A DNA stretch of 64,000 nt, from positions 558,001-622,000 of the forward strand of contig MU839079.1 in assembly GCA_030685235.1 (NCBI GenBank), given 5' to 3'. A model generated the notes under the pieces. It made no database searches and was not told the origin of the DNA. It was given only the letters and a program-made list of their open reading frames with translations. Position numbers and translations under genes: made by a program. Below, piece after piece: positions 12,746 through 21,819 of the stretch (the first letter of the stretch is position 1; the number at the start of each line of letters is the position of its first letter). Origin of the DNA: Copromyces sp. CBS 386.78 (Eukaryota; Ascomycota; Sordariomycetes; Sordariales; Sordariaceae).

Positions 12746-14955
12746 ATGTCTGCCGAAGAGGATCTCATCGACTACTCCGACGACGAGCTCAACAATGAGT
12801 CCGCCGCTCCCACCAACGGCAAGAAGGCCGAGGCTGTCCCCGCCGGCCAGACTGTCGACACAAAGAAGGGCTCCTACGTCGGCATCCACTCCACTGGTTT
12901 CCGCGACTTCCTGCTGAAGCCCGAACTTCTTCGCGCCATCGCCGACTGCGGTTTCGAGCATCCCTCGGAGGGTTAGTCCTGACAAATTTTACCCCCAGCT
13001 TATCGTTACACATCCTGCCTCCAAATCGGGTTCCGTCCATCATCGCAAGCAAATATAAAAGACTATACCGCGTCATCATGGGCAATTCGCACGTCGGAAG
13101 AGGAGCGCCGAAACGCGCGCTGCCGTCATACACCTCGGGGAGGAAAGGTGGTGCTTTGGCGTTAGCGTCCACCATCACGACCTACATCATCACTTTGTTC
13201 ACGCTTTGCGTCTCGGAAACGAGCGTAGGCTGTTCGCGCATCTGAGCGCTGCTGGAATTTGGCACCCCGGTACACGCGACCACGATCACGGTGCCGAGGT
13301 GGAAATGGCACAACAATGGCGAGCGGAGAGCGATCACCCCAAAGGCTCACCCTCGGGCTAAATACCCTTGGGCCCTCGATGGGGGATCCCCGGTCAAGGG
13401 CGACTTTGTCCCCGCGGTCTCGAAAGAGAGTCGTCGACCGCTTTGTACTAGTCGTTGATGACTGGTGATGTCATGGAACCGTTTCAATGGGTGACACCAT
13501 CACGAGACGCGTCTCTTCACTCGATCCATGTTCGGAACAAATATGATGTCGGCACCACGCACCTACGACGGAGGAATGGATAACCGGGAAAAAAAGTCTT
13601 TTTGCTGCTGCGACGATGGACGGGCCCTTCGCTCTCGATACCACCCCGTCCTTCTTCGTGCCCATTCAAAGCTTGCATAACTCGATTCTAATCCGGTCCT
13701 CGAATACAGTTCAGCAGACATGTATCCCCCAGGCCATGCTTGGTGGTGATATCATCTGCCAGGCCAAGTCCGGTCTCGGTAAGACGGCTGTCTTCGTCCT
13801 TACCACTCTTCAGCAAGTCGAGCCCGTCGCCGGCGAGTGCTCCGTCCTCGTCATGTGCCACACTCGTGAGCTCGCTTTCCAAATCCGCAACGAGTACAAC
13901 CGTTTCAGCAAGTACATGCCCGACATCAAGACCGGCGTCTTCTACGGTGGTACTCCCATCCAGAAGGATGCCGAGATCCTCAAGAACAAGGAGACCCACC
14001 CCCACATCATCGTCGGTACTCCCGGTCGTCTCAACGCCCTCGTGCGCGACAAGCACCTTCGTCTCGGCAGCGTCCGCATGTTCGTCCTCGATGAGTGCGA
14101 CAAGATGCTGGACCAGATTGGTAAGTTCCTTGGTATTCAAGAGCCTACCGACAGCCACTAACCCTCAATTAGACATGCGCCGCGATGTCCAGGAGATCTT
14201 CCGTGCTACTCCCCAGCAGAAGCAGGTCATGATGTTCTCCGCCACTCTGTCGGACGAGATCAAGCCTATCTGCCGCAAGTTCATGCAGAACCCTACCGAG
14301 CACTACGTTGACGAAGACACCAAGTTGACCCTCCACGGTCTTCAGCAATACTACATTCCTCTCGAGGAACGTGAGAAGAACCGCAAGCTCAACGAGCTTC
14401 TCGATGAGCTTCAGTTCAACCAAGTCATTATCTTCGTCAAGAGCACTCTCCGTGCCACCGAGCTTGACAAGCTTTTGCGCGAGTGTAACTTCCCGTCGAT
14501 TGCTGTCCACTCCGGTGTGAGCCAAGAAGAGCGGTACGTATACCTGTCCTGATATCGTGTGGGCGCCCTTACTGACTGTCCTTCTAGTATCCGTCGTTAC
14601 AAGGAGTTCAAGGAGTTCAACAAGCGTATCTGCGTCGCCACTGACGTTTTCGGCCGTGGTATCGATATCGAACGCATCAACCTTGCCATCAACTACGATC
14701 TCCCCGCTGACGCCGATTCCTACCTCCATCGTGTCGGTCGTGCTGGTCGTTTCGGTACCAAGGGTCTTGCCATCTCCTTCGTTACCACTGATCAGGACAA
14801 GGAGGTCCTCAAGGCCATTGAGAAGCGCTTCGAGGTCGCTCTTCCGTAAGTTCACCTGACACTTCTCGCCTTTGAAACAAGCAACATATACTGACCACCT
14901 CTATAGTGAGTTCCCTAAGGAGGGTATCGATGCCTCCACTTACATGGCTTCCTAA
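12746..14955 (+). CDS. sub2: ATP-dependent RNA helicase Sub2 (UAP56/DDX39 family)
   Basis: Exons 12746-12971, 13710-14120, 14173-14533, 14588-14845 and 14907-14955 encode 434 residues, the family's usual length. Sub2 is a nuclear DEAD-box ATPase acting in spliceosome assembly and, in the TREX complex, in mRNA export. Motif I is AKSGLGKT (residues 94-101). Motif II is DECD (203-206) rather than DEAD, diagnostic of this subfamily. Motif III is SAT and motif [10 protein letters not shown]. The acidic N-terminus with IDYSDDE is also typical. All intron phases join conserved residues, for example FEHPSE to VQQTCIPQ across the first intron. That intron is 738 nt, against 52 to 61 nt for the others. 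Codons prefer C in the third position, as in highly expressed fungal genes, which also leaves long open frames on the opposite strand. Confidence 0.97.
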
Positions 14956-15783
14956 ATGGTTTAACAAAGAAGGGACAGTATGTAGCGTGTTTTGAGGATA
15001 GTATCATGTGTCAAGGAAGGGATTTTGCAAGATTGTCTCAGGCTGAACTCTCTGTTTTCTGCTTTTTCTCCTGTTACTTCTCTTGGTCATGAACTGGTGG
15101 AAAGCGCGAATGCAACACGAAAAAATATCACAAACAGACGAAAGGGAAATGATAACGTACGTACAGAGCAAAGAAAGACCCGAGATGGAGAAAAGCTTAG
15201 AATTTTTATTACGAGGTCGGAAGCGTTTCGGCTTGTGTCATGATAACTGTAGCTTAGGTCTGAAATCTGGGACAAAATAAGGAGCCTGCCTATTCTTTCT
15301 GGAAATGAACTTGGTTTGAGCATTGAGAGCCTGAGTGTGTGATATGACGTGAAGATATAAGCGGACTGATTTGATCAACACGTCTTCATACATGGTTACC
15401 ACGTCTGTGGCAGTTGGCAGTTTTTCAACCTCGTCACTCGCGTCACTTTACGTCCATGTCTTAAAGTTCTATAGAGTATAGAGACGCCGGCGACAAAATG
15501 ACGAACAATCGGACACAACCGTTGACAGCTTTCTGCAGGCCAAATGCAACACGATTTTTCGCATCATGCTGGTCCCATAACAAGTGCATGATTCGATCAT
15601 GTCGTCAACGCTACCAACGACGACAACAGTCTCTTACGCGACTATAAGACTATAACTTCAGAACCTGTCCTCCCAACTCCTTTTTCTACACACTCACACA
15701 CAATTCCTCTCCTTCAACGGTCCGTCCACCGAAAACAACAACACTCCATAACTTCACTTCGACCAAACCCACCCACGAAAACA
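14956..15783. other. Spacer between sub2 and the next gene
   Basis: This holds the sub2 3' region and the promoter of the 15784 gene. A TATAAG element lies at about 15643-15648, roughly 140 bases before the next ATG. A CA-rich leader follows. No gene is seen. Confidence 0.55.
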
Positions 15784-16989
15784 ATGTACAGCTTCTCCGA
15801 CTCCGAAGGCGAATTCTCCTTTTGGTTATGCGGCGATACCCATAATCATCACTCGCGTGTCGCCCTCTTCGCCGAGCAATTCTACTCTCCCGATTACATC
15901 GAAACCTACCCCTGGGAGATCTTCGACCCGTCGTATGCCACCAAGCTCGACCTCTCCTTCGCTGCCCTTTCCCCCGCCGAGCAATTCCTCCGCTTACCCA
16001 AGGGAGTCGTCGAAAACAAGAAGCACATGCGCCTCAACAAGCACGCCGTGGCGAAAGTGCTTACCTGGCTCGGCGACCACGGGAAGGCGCAGAATGAGGA
16101 GTACCTGGAGGCTGTGGAGAATAAACAATGCAGAGCATGGGGCATTGTGAAGAGGTTCAATGGTGCTTTGAAGAGAAGGAGGGAGAAGCTGGAGAGGGTG
16201 TTGGGGGAGGAAGAAGTGAAAAGGTTGAGGAGGTTGATGAAGGAGGAGAGGAGGAAGATGAAGAGGGAGAGGAGGAAGATGAAGAGGGAGGCAATGGAGT
16301 ATGAGGAGAATACGAGAAGGAAGAGGAGAAAGATAAACGAGGAGGAGGAGGAAGAAGAAGAAGAAGAGGCGGGAAATCAGGGGGAGAGCCTGAGCAGGGA
16401 ATCTGTCCGGAGAATTCTTGAGGACATGGCGGATGTTCACTTTGGAGAGAAGTGGGTTAGATTTCAGGGTGAAGACGCGACCACTATTCAGACGCGCATC
16501 TGGGAGTTCGAGTCGAAGCGTGAGGATGGGAACCATGACAAAACTTACCTGAAGGATCTCATGATGGATGTCGTCGAGCGGATCGAAGGTTTCATGTATA
16601 AGACCAGGAGGGGGATCGACGGGATGTGGTTCAGTAGGGAGTATGAATGGATGACACATGAGCCGGAGGTCACGGATATCATGGGCGTGCTTGAGTGTGT
16701 GTACCTCCCAGTGAAGCGCAAGGTCAAAACAGAGTCGGGAGAGGAGCAGTGGAAGGTTACCGAAGTCTCGGACGAGCTGAGGACGTATGGCGTCAAAAAA
16801 AGGCTGGGAGACTTGCTGTTCAGGTTCTTGTTTGAAAGCGGAATCGAGCTAGAGAAACTTGTTCGATGGTTCAAGTCGAAGGAGGACTTGTATCAGAAGT
16901 TGGGCATGTTGCTCCAGAGCATGACTCGGGCTGGGATGGATAGGACCGTGATGCAGGAGATTGCTGGGCCTTTTGACATCGAGTTGTAG
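15784..16989 (+). CDS. Unknown protein with basic coiled-coil and poly-Glu segment
   Basis: A single exon of 401 residues. The start at AACAATGTAC follows a CA-rich leader and a TATAAG element about 140 bases upstream. I do not recognise the family. Residues 1-125 look globular (aromatic and Trp-rich). Residues about 125-190 are extremely Arg/Lys/Glu-rich, with repeats of RRKMKRE that should form a long charged helix. An NLS-like RRKRRKI then runs into a stretch of about ten Glu near residue 190. Residues 205-401 look globular and helical again (Trp, Tyr and charged residues). The layout suggests a nuclear scaffold or nucleic-acid-associated protein, but that is inference from composition only. 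The purine-rich coding strand leaves a long shadow frame on the opposite strand. Confidence 0.75.
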   Translation: MYSFSDSEGEFSFWLCGDTHNHHSRVALFAEQFYSPDYIETYPWEIFDPSYATKLDLSFAALSPAEQFLRLPKGVVENKKHMRLNKHAVAKVLTWLGDHGKAQNEEYLEAVENKQCRAWGIVKRFNGALKRRREKLERVLGEEEVKRLRRLMKEERRKMKRERRKMKREAMEYEENTRRKRRKINEEEEEEEEEEAGNQGESLSRESVRRILEDMADVHFGEKWVRFQGEDATTIQTRIWEFESKREDGNHDKTYLKDLMMDVVERIEGFMYKTRRGIDGMWFSREYEWMTHEPEVTDIMGVLECVYLPVKRKVKTESGEEQWKVTEVSDELRTYGVKKRLGDLLFRFLFESGIELEKLVRWFKSKEDLYQKLGMLLQSMTRAGMDRTVMQEIAGPFDIEL

Positions 16990-19269
16990 GATTTCTAAAC
17001 ATGTTGAAAAAAATGGCAGTCTAGTTCTTCATCTGAATGTCAAACTTAAGCAATAGAGGCGGAGACCGTATTTCCCATGCTGGGTTTACTCCATGCTGTT
17101 GAAGCTAGTGAGGGCGGAACAATTGTAGCGGACCATGCTGGTACCAATCAAACATGCTCGCGTTGATTCCAATCATCCGTATCGTTCCTTCGAGTTCTTC
17201 ATCTTCTCGACAAGAGCTCTCTCTCCATCTTTCCGGTCAAAATTGCGGCAAGAGCGAATGTAGACGAGACGGATGCGAAATCTTGGTTCTTTCCTTCCTC
17301 GCTGCTTTCCCCGCAGTTTCCCTCCACTCTATTGCATTTTGCCCAAAAGCATCAAATTTGAATCAGGCTTCTGGGCATCGTTGCTCCCACTCTCCATCAC
17401 GCAGGTGCTTTTTTGCTCAAAGAGCCGGTTGACAAGAACGCCTCTTTCCCCCGTCGTCTCTCGTCTTCCGGGAGTGGAAAAAGTCTACCACATCCCTCGC
17501 TGCCGCCACCACATGAACTGCGTACACCGATAGCCGTTTGCTTTCCGGTGAGCCTTCCAATGTGCTGCCAAAGCGAAAAGCCGTCATTGATCTCGACCAC
17601 AGTCCAAATACTCGACTCAACAGTTCCCCAATCACCGACGGTTCCGATGGCGCCGGGCCTCGGCCATCACGATCGAGACACTTGTCCTTTCTCTGCAATT
17701 CCTTTCGTTTCGGCTGCACTATTGTCCCAAGAGCTGCGTGCTGCATGATAAAGACACCGGTCGTCAGCTTCGGCGCAGCAAATTGTACCTGCAACGAAGC
17801 TGCACCATCAGGTTCGGAACTCGAAGGGCATAGATAACGACATGACGCGAGTTGTTGCCGTTGTTTCTCTTATCGCCAGACGACCAACTTTCGGAAGCCC
17901 GGAGCCCTGATGTTGGTCGGAAAACCCTTTTTCTCACACTCATTGCGTTCGGGCGTGTGTGGCGAGTAGTTGTAGGCGTGTGCATATTGACGGGCTGCCT
18001 GGAGGTGTCGAGAATTGAGGCTTCGCCACCTGCGTCGGACTGCCGGAAACAGGTAATGTTGGTGTTGAACAGCTCTTTCCCCCTCCCTCTCTTCATGCAA
18101 GCCGAATCTCGCATGTACGTTTTGGCTCCTCGTAACCACCCGCATTTTTCTGACTCACTAGCCACCAGAGCGGCGGAAATTCTGGCCACATCTCCAAGTC
18201 AAGACTGAAAATTCCGGTTTCCGTTAAAGAAATTCCTTGCTTCCTTTCCATACGCCGTATCGTCATCGACTTCAGCAGCTTGGTGGCGTGATTCGTGCTG
18301 CCCCCTCGTTCTTTTAAATCTGGACATAGCATCGAGAATTCAAATATCGGCCGGTGAAGATACAGAGGAGAAAAAAAGGTGTACAGGCATGGAGAGAGAG
18401 AGGATGTGTGACACTAATGACAGGAGTTCCAAGTCATTTTTCAAGGTGTTCTCGGGATTATTCAGTGTGACGTCCGGAGATGTTACGAAAAGGAGGAAAG
18501 GTAAAGCACCAGGAAATGGATGGGACATTAGGGCTTTAAGTACTCTATGTATCCCCCGGCACGTGCCACGCACTTCTAGCACATGCTAATTTTTAGACCT
18601 AGGAATCTTGGCGATATCATCGGACTTCCCGGTACATTCCGCCGGAGTGGGAGCCTGATGGCGACTCCGGACCAGATAACAGCAGCAAGTGTCGCATAGC
18701 AAGGCGAGGAGTGAAGTTGATTCTCTCTCCAAATTATGAAGTGACGATAGGGGTATGTATATGACTTGCTCACAAGCATGCCCGATGTGCGTCTACAATT
18801 CCCCCTGCCCTTAGCACTATCGAGATCCCCTTGTCTCCCACATAGGTAGGGTCCTCATTGGTCAATATCATGCAAAGAATCTCAATTAGGCAAGTTTCCC
18901 TGCTTTAAGAAGTGCGTGGGATGCAGTCAGCCGGTTTTTGCTTGCCTCTACAGGAGTCGAGGTCAGAGCTCGGAGGCCATCACTGAGGTTACCTAGGTTG
19001 AATGTCGAGAGATCTGGTACAGAAAATGTCCAAACTTCGGCAACAAAACCAGCAACGGAGGTCTGGAGGGGCTAAGCTGATGCTTTTTTGTAGACCTAGC
19101 CACTTGAAACCTGTTCATGTGCTATCATCATAGTGCAGGCGTCTGGCCTGCACGGCGTGCCGATATGTAAGGCAGGTTCACTCCGAGCTCCGAATCTTGA
19201 AGTCAACAGGCAGCTGCGCCATGCACAGCAATTCACAGGTTCTGCATATCAAATTTCCTTTGATGCTGA
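16990..19269. other. Intergenic, no supported gene
   Basis: About 2.3 kb with only short, overlapping frames on both strands and no recognisable domain. AT-richer stretches carry motifs such as TACCTAGGT (about 18,990). I see no RNA gene and no terminal inverted repeat that would mark a transposon. Confidence 0.5.
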
Positions 19270-19829
19270 CTATCCACAAAATTCAGTGGTAATGCAAATG
19301 GTGAGTGTCTTCCTGGACTTCCGCCATCTCCGATTGCCGGTGCGCCCTCGGATCGTAGGACGAAAACTATCACAGCCTTCTTCAAACCAACCTCTAAGCC
19401 CGTCGCCATTACCCCCGCCGTTGCTGCCCCCATTGTGGCTACCCCCAGATCCCCCGCCGTACAATCTACTAAATCTCATATTCCTCCTTCCCCCATTAAA
19501 TCCATCTCCCTGCTATCGACTCAGAAGGAGACGATTAGATTGAAGAGGATGACGACCAGTATGACGATGCCGCCGTTGAGAGTGACGACGAGGATAATAT
19601 CCAGCATGAACAAGGGGACATCCTGTCTCAAGCCTGGGTCAATTTTCGGATCGCCAGATCCAAAGCCGACGCTGTCATCCAGGGGTATCTTTGTCGTCGA
19701 TCTGGCTGGGAACAGTACACCGTACCCATCACCCTCGAGCCAACATACCTTCACTGCTTTGTTCACCAACAAGCAACATCCTCCTACTTTAGAGAAGCTA
19801 AGGCAGATTTCTTGTCACGTACGAGGTAG
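19270..19829 (+). pseudogene. Decayed coding relic with a frameshift and a nonsense codon
   Basis: Two reading frames look protein-like and hand over to each other. From 19270 to about 19510 one frame reads PPSPIAGAPSDRRTKTITAF and then a Pro/Ser/Thr-rich linker. The ITAFF piece resembles a PCNA-interacting (PIP) box. From about 19505 the next frame continues as an acidic stretch, hits a TAG at 19536-19538, and resumes as IEEDDDQYDDAAVESDDED. It then reads as an apparently folded segment (ILSQAWVNFRIARSKADAV ... WEQYTVPITLEPTYLHCF) to a stop at 19827-19829. No complete start-to-stop frame exists. The alternative is a genuine gene with short introns, but I found no splice pair that joins the frames cleanly. 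The family is not recognised. Confidence 0.35.
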
Positions 19830-20532
19830 CCCGCTCAAAATCGGGGCTTTGCTTTGATCCCTTTCAGGGGAGGGAGGGAACACGATCCGGGTAAACTAGG
19901 GCCGTGTTTCGACGTGAAATACACTCAAGTGGAAAAGCAAATGACACACATACATAAGAATCCGTTCTTCCGACAAATCATTGTATCACGGTGGACTAAT
20001 CCGGTAGACAAAATGACAGTTAGTCATATAGATTGGACGTAGCACTGTTGCAAATATACAAGATACGTTTTTGAATGAAAATTGAGAGAGCAAAAACCTG
20101 TGTCCCCAAGTAGCAATTGCTGAGGGAGCTATCAGGAAACCGGTCCCCATTCTCAGAACGACCTGACCGCCTACCTAGGTGGTAAACAGTCTGGGTCCTG
20201 CAACTATGTCCGGTTATGCGAGTCTTAGATGTGCTGTTCGAACAAGTGCAGCTCTAAATTCGAGTGTCCGTAGCAAGTGTCTGTGTAAAGGTAGGATACC
20301 TGGCAAATGCAGACATAGAGGTGCATATATGCAGTTCTCGGGCAGAACCTTTCACCTCCGGGTATGCACCCTGAATATTGAGGTGTATGCACTCGAGTTC
20401 CGGAGATGGGGGGGAAAAAATAATGCCCTATTCCAAAACCCACTCGTATATCAGGTTGCACCTCTCTGGCAAAGTTGTCCTTCCCTTCTTTCTTCTTTTC
20501 TTCATCCTCAATTCGGACTTCACCACTCTTCT

Positions 20533-20540
20533 TATATAAG
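20533..20540 (+). promoter_or_regulatory. TATA box (TATATAAG)
   Basis: A canonical TATATAAG ends 26 bases before the ATG at 20566, after a CT-rich stretch. If used at the normal spacing, transcription would start at or very near the start codon, giving an almost leaderless mRNA. Alternatively the true start lies slightly downstream. Confidence 0.5.
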
Positions 20541-20565
20541 CCATCTTTTACCTACTTTATTCAAC

Positions 20566-21300
20566 ATGCCTCGATTCGCTATCGGAGACATCGCTTGTCT
20601 CAAAGACTACAAGTGGAAAGGAAGAACCGAAGAAGAGAGGAGCCTACTTACAGCCCTGAACCCGGGGCATGACATGGGGCGGGCTTCGGCCCACCCATGT
20701 ATTGTCCTGAAGACGGGCCGTGAGTACGCCCTTGTTGCGACTGTCTCGGCCCACGGGTCAGGACCACATGATCAGTGGCGGTCCCCCTGGACTAGGGGTG
20801 GCCACTACAAGAAGCGCCCGGACCGCTATCGTTCCTTTGAAGGAACCGAGAGGTACAACCTCAAGCGGCCATACCTCCAACTTTCGAAGGGGGCTTGGCC
20901 GAAGCCTCGCGGTTCGTGGGTGAATGTAGAGAACGTCCTTCTTGTTCCCGTCTGGTTTTTGGGTGTCTTTTATAAGGCCCAGGGCTATGACGAGAACCCT
21001 TACATTCCCCACATGGCCCGAGAAAGTTTAGATGATTTGCTTCGGCAGATCATCGAGGATAACTGGCAATGGTCCACGCTGCTTCGGAGGTTCGAGGAGC
21101 TCGGAGGCGTAAAGCCGCTCCCTCCTCCCTCCCCCCCAGCCACGCCGGTGTCTCCTCCTCCCCGAGCCCCGGCAAAGGCTTCCCCCCCTCCCCAAGCACC
21201 CACGAAGGTCTCTCCTCCTCCTCCCGGAGCGTCCACCAAGGTCACCCCCCCTCCTCCAGCGCCTAGCTGGGCCGATGTGGCCAAGGGGAAGAAGAGGTAG
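20566..21300 (+). CDS. Unknown fungal protein with proline-rich C-terminus
   Basis: A 244-residue frame with start context TTCAACATGCC, just after a TATATAAG element. Residues 1-180 look like one compact domain: GDIACL near the start, HPCIVLKTGREYALVATVSA, RSFEGTERYNLKRPYLQL and WVNVENVLLVPVWFLGVF. The pattern of short beta strands is reminiscent of SH3-like or PemK-like barrels, but I cannot assign it. Residues about 185-233 are four imperfect copies of a Pro-rich unit (APxKxSPPPP), and the chain ends SWADVAKGKKR. The same frame stays open for 172 codons after the TAG at 21298-21300, so the true C-terminus may be longer (separate entry). The frame is also open upstream to at least 20179, but that part is promoter-like and low in coding character. 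Confidence 0.7.
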   Translation: MPRFAIGDIACLKDYKWKGRTEEERSLLTALNPGHDMGRASAHPCIVLKTGREYALVATVSAHGSGPHDQWRSPWTRGGHYKKRPDRYRSFEGTERYNLKRPYLQLSKGAWPKPRGSWVNVENVLLVPVWFLGVFYKAQGYDENPYIPHMARESLDDLLRQIIEDNWQWSTLLRRFEELGGVKPLPPPSPPATPVSPPPRAPAKASPPPQAPTKVSPPPPGASTKVTPPPPAPSWADVAKGKKR

Positions 21301-21819
21301 AGATCTTACCCCCAGACTTCGAGACACGACTATTGTTGGCTTGGCAAACAACGAGGGACGCGGTGGCCACAGGCGCACTTACACCCCTCGGCTGGTAGGC
21401 CCTCTGTAGTCGTCATCGTCGTCGCCAGTATCACCGCTTCCGAACCCGACATACTCGTCAGGATCCTCAATCCCGACAACTACCCGACTCCTGCAGACGG
21501 TAGAGGAAAACTGTGCGATTCGAGTCCTGACGAGTATCCAAAGGAAGAAGCAGAAACGGAGTTCCCTAGCCACCGCCGGGCTCTAGTCCATACCGGACCC
21601 TTCTTCAAAAAAAAAACACTTCTCTCTCTCTCCCAACATCCGGGATTGAGGGGGGCGGTTCCTCGGTGTTGTTCTGTAAACATCGGGGGGCTGCGGGGAG
21701 ACTGTCCGGGTTTACACACACGCCTGGGCACCTCTCCGCGGCCTAGTCGTCAACGACTGAGTGGAATTGTGGGGTGCAACGAAGTCGGAGTGTCACTTCA
21801 GGCAGAAAACATGCAATGA
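21301..21819 (+). other. In-frame open extension beyond the TAG of the preceding gene
   Basis: Directly after the TAG at 21298-21300, the same frame is free of stops for 172 codons to the TGA at 21817-21819. The part from about 21400 to 21610 looks protein-like (VVVIVVASITASEPDILVRI and an Asp/Glu/Pro-rich run). The last third is low in coding character. Either a 102-nt in-frame intron (weak donor GTAGAG at 21297, acceptor TAG ending 21398) removes the stop and gives a 383-residue protein, or the stop is read through, or the gene was recently shortened. I cannot choose from sequence alone. Confidence 0.4.

Noticed and set aside
13688..14855. Long minus-strand open frames (156 and 228 codons) opposite sub2
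   Set aside because: Shadow frames caused by the strong C-ending codon preference of sub2; no start context or domain of their own.
15994..16659. 221-codon minus-strand frame opposite the 15784 gene
   Set aside because: Mirror of the purine-rich Arg/Lys/Glu coding strand; gives Leu/Pro/His repeats with no domain.
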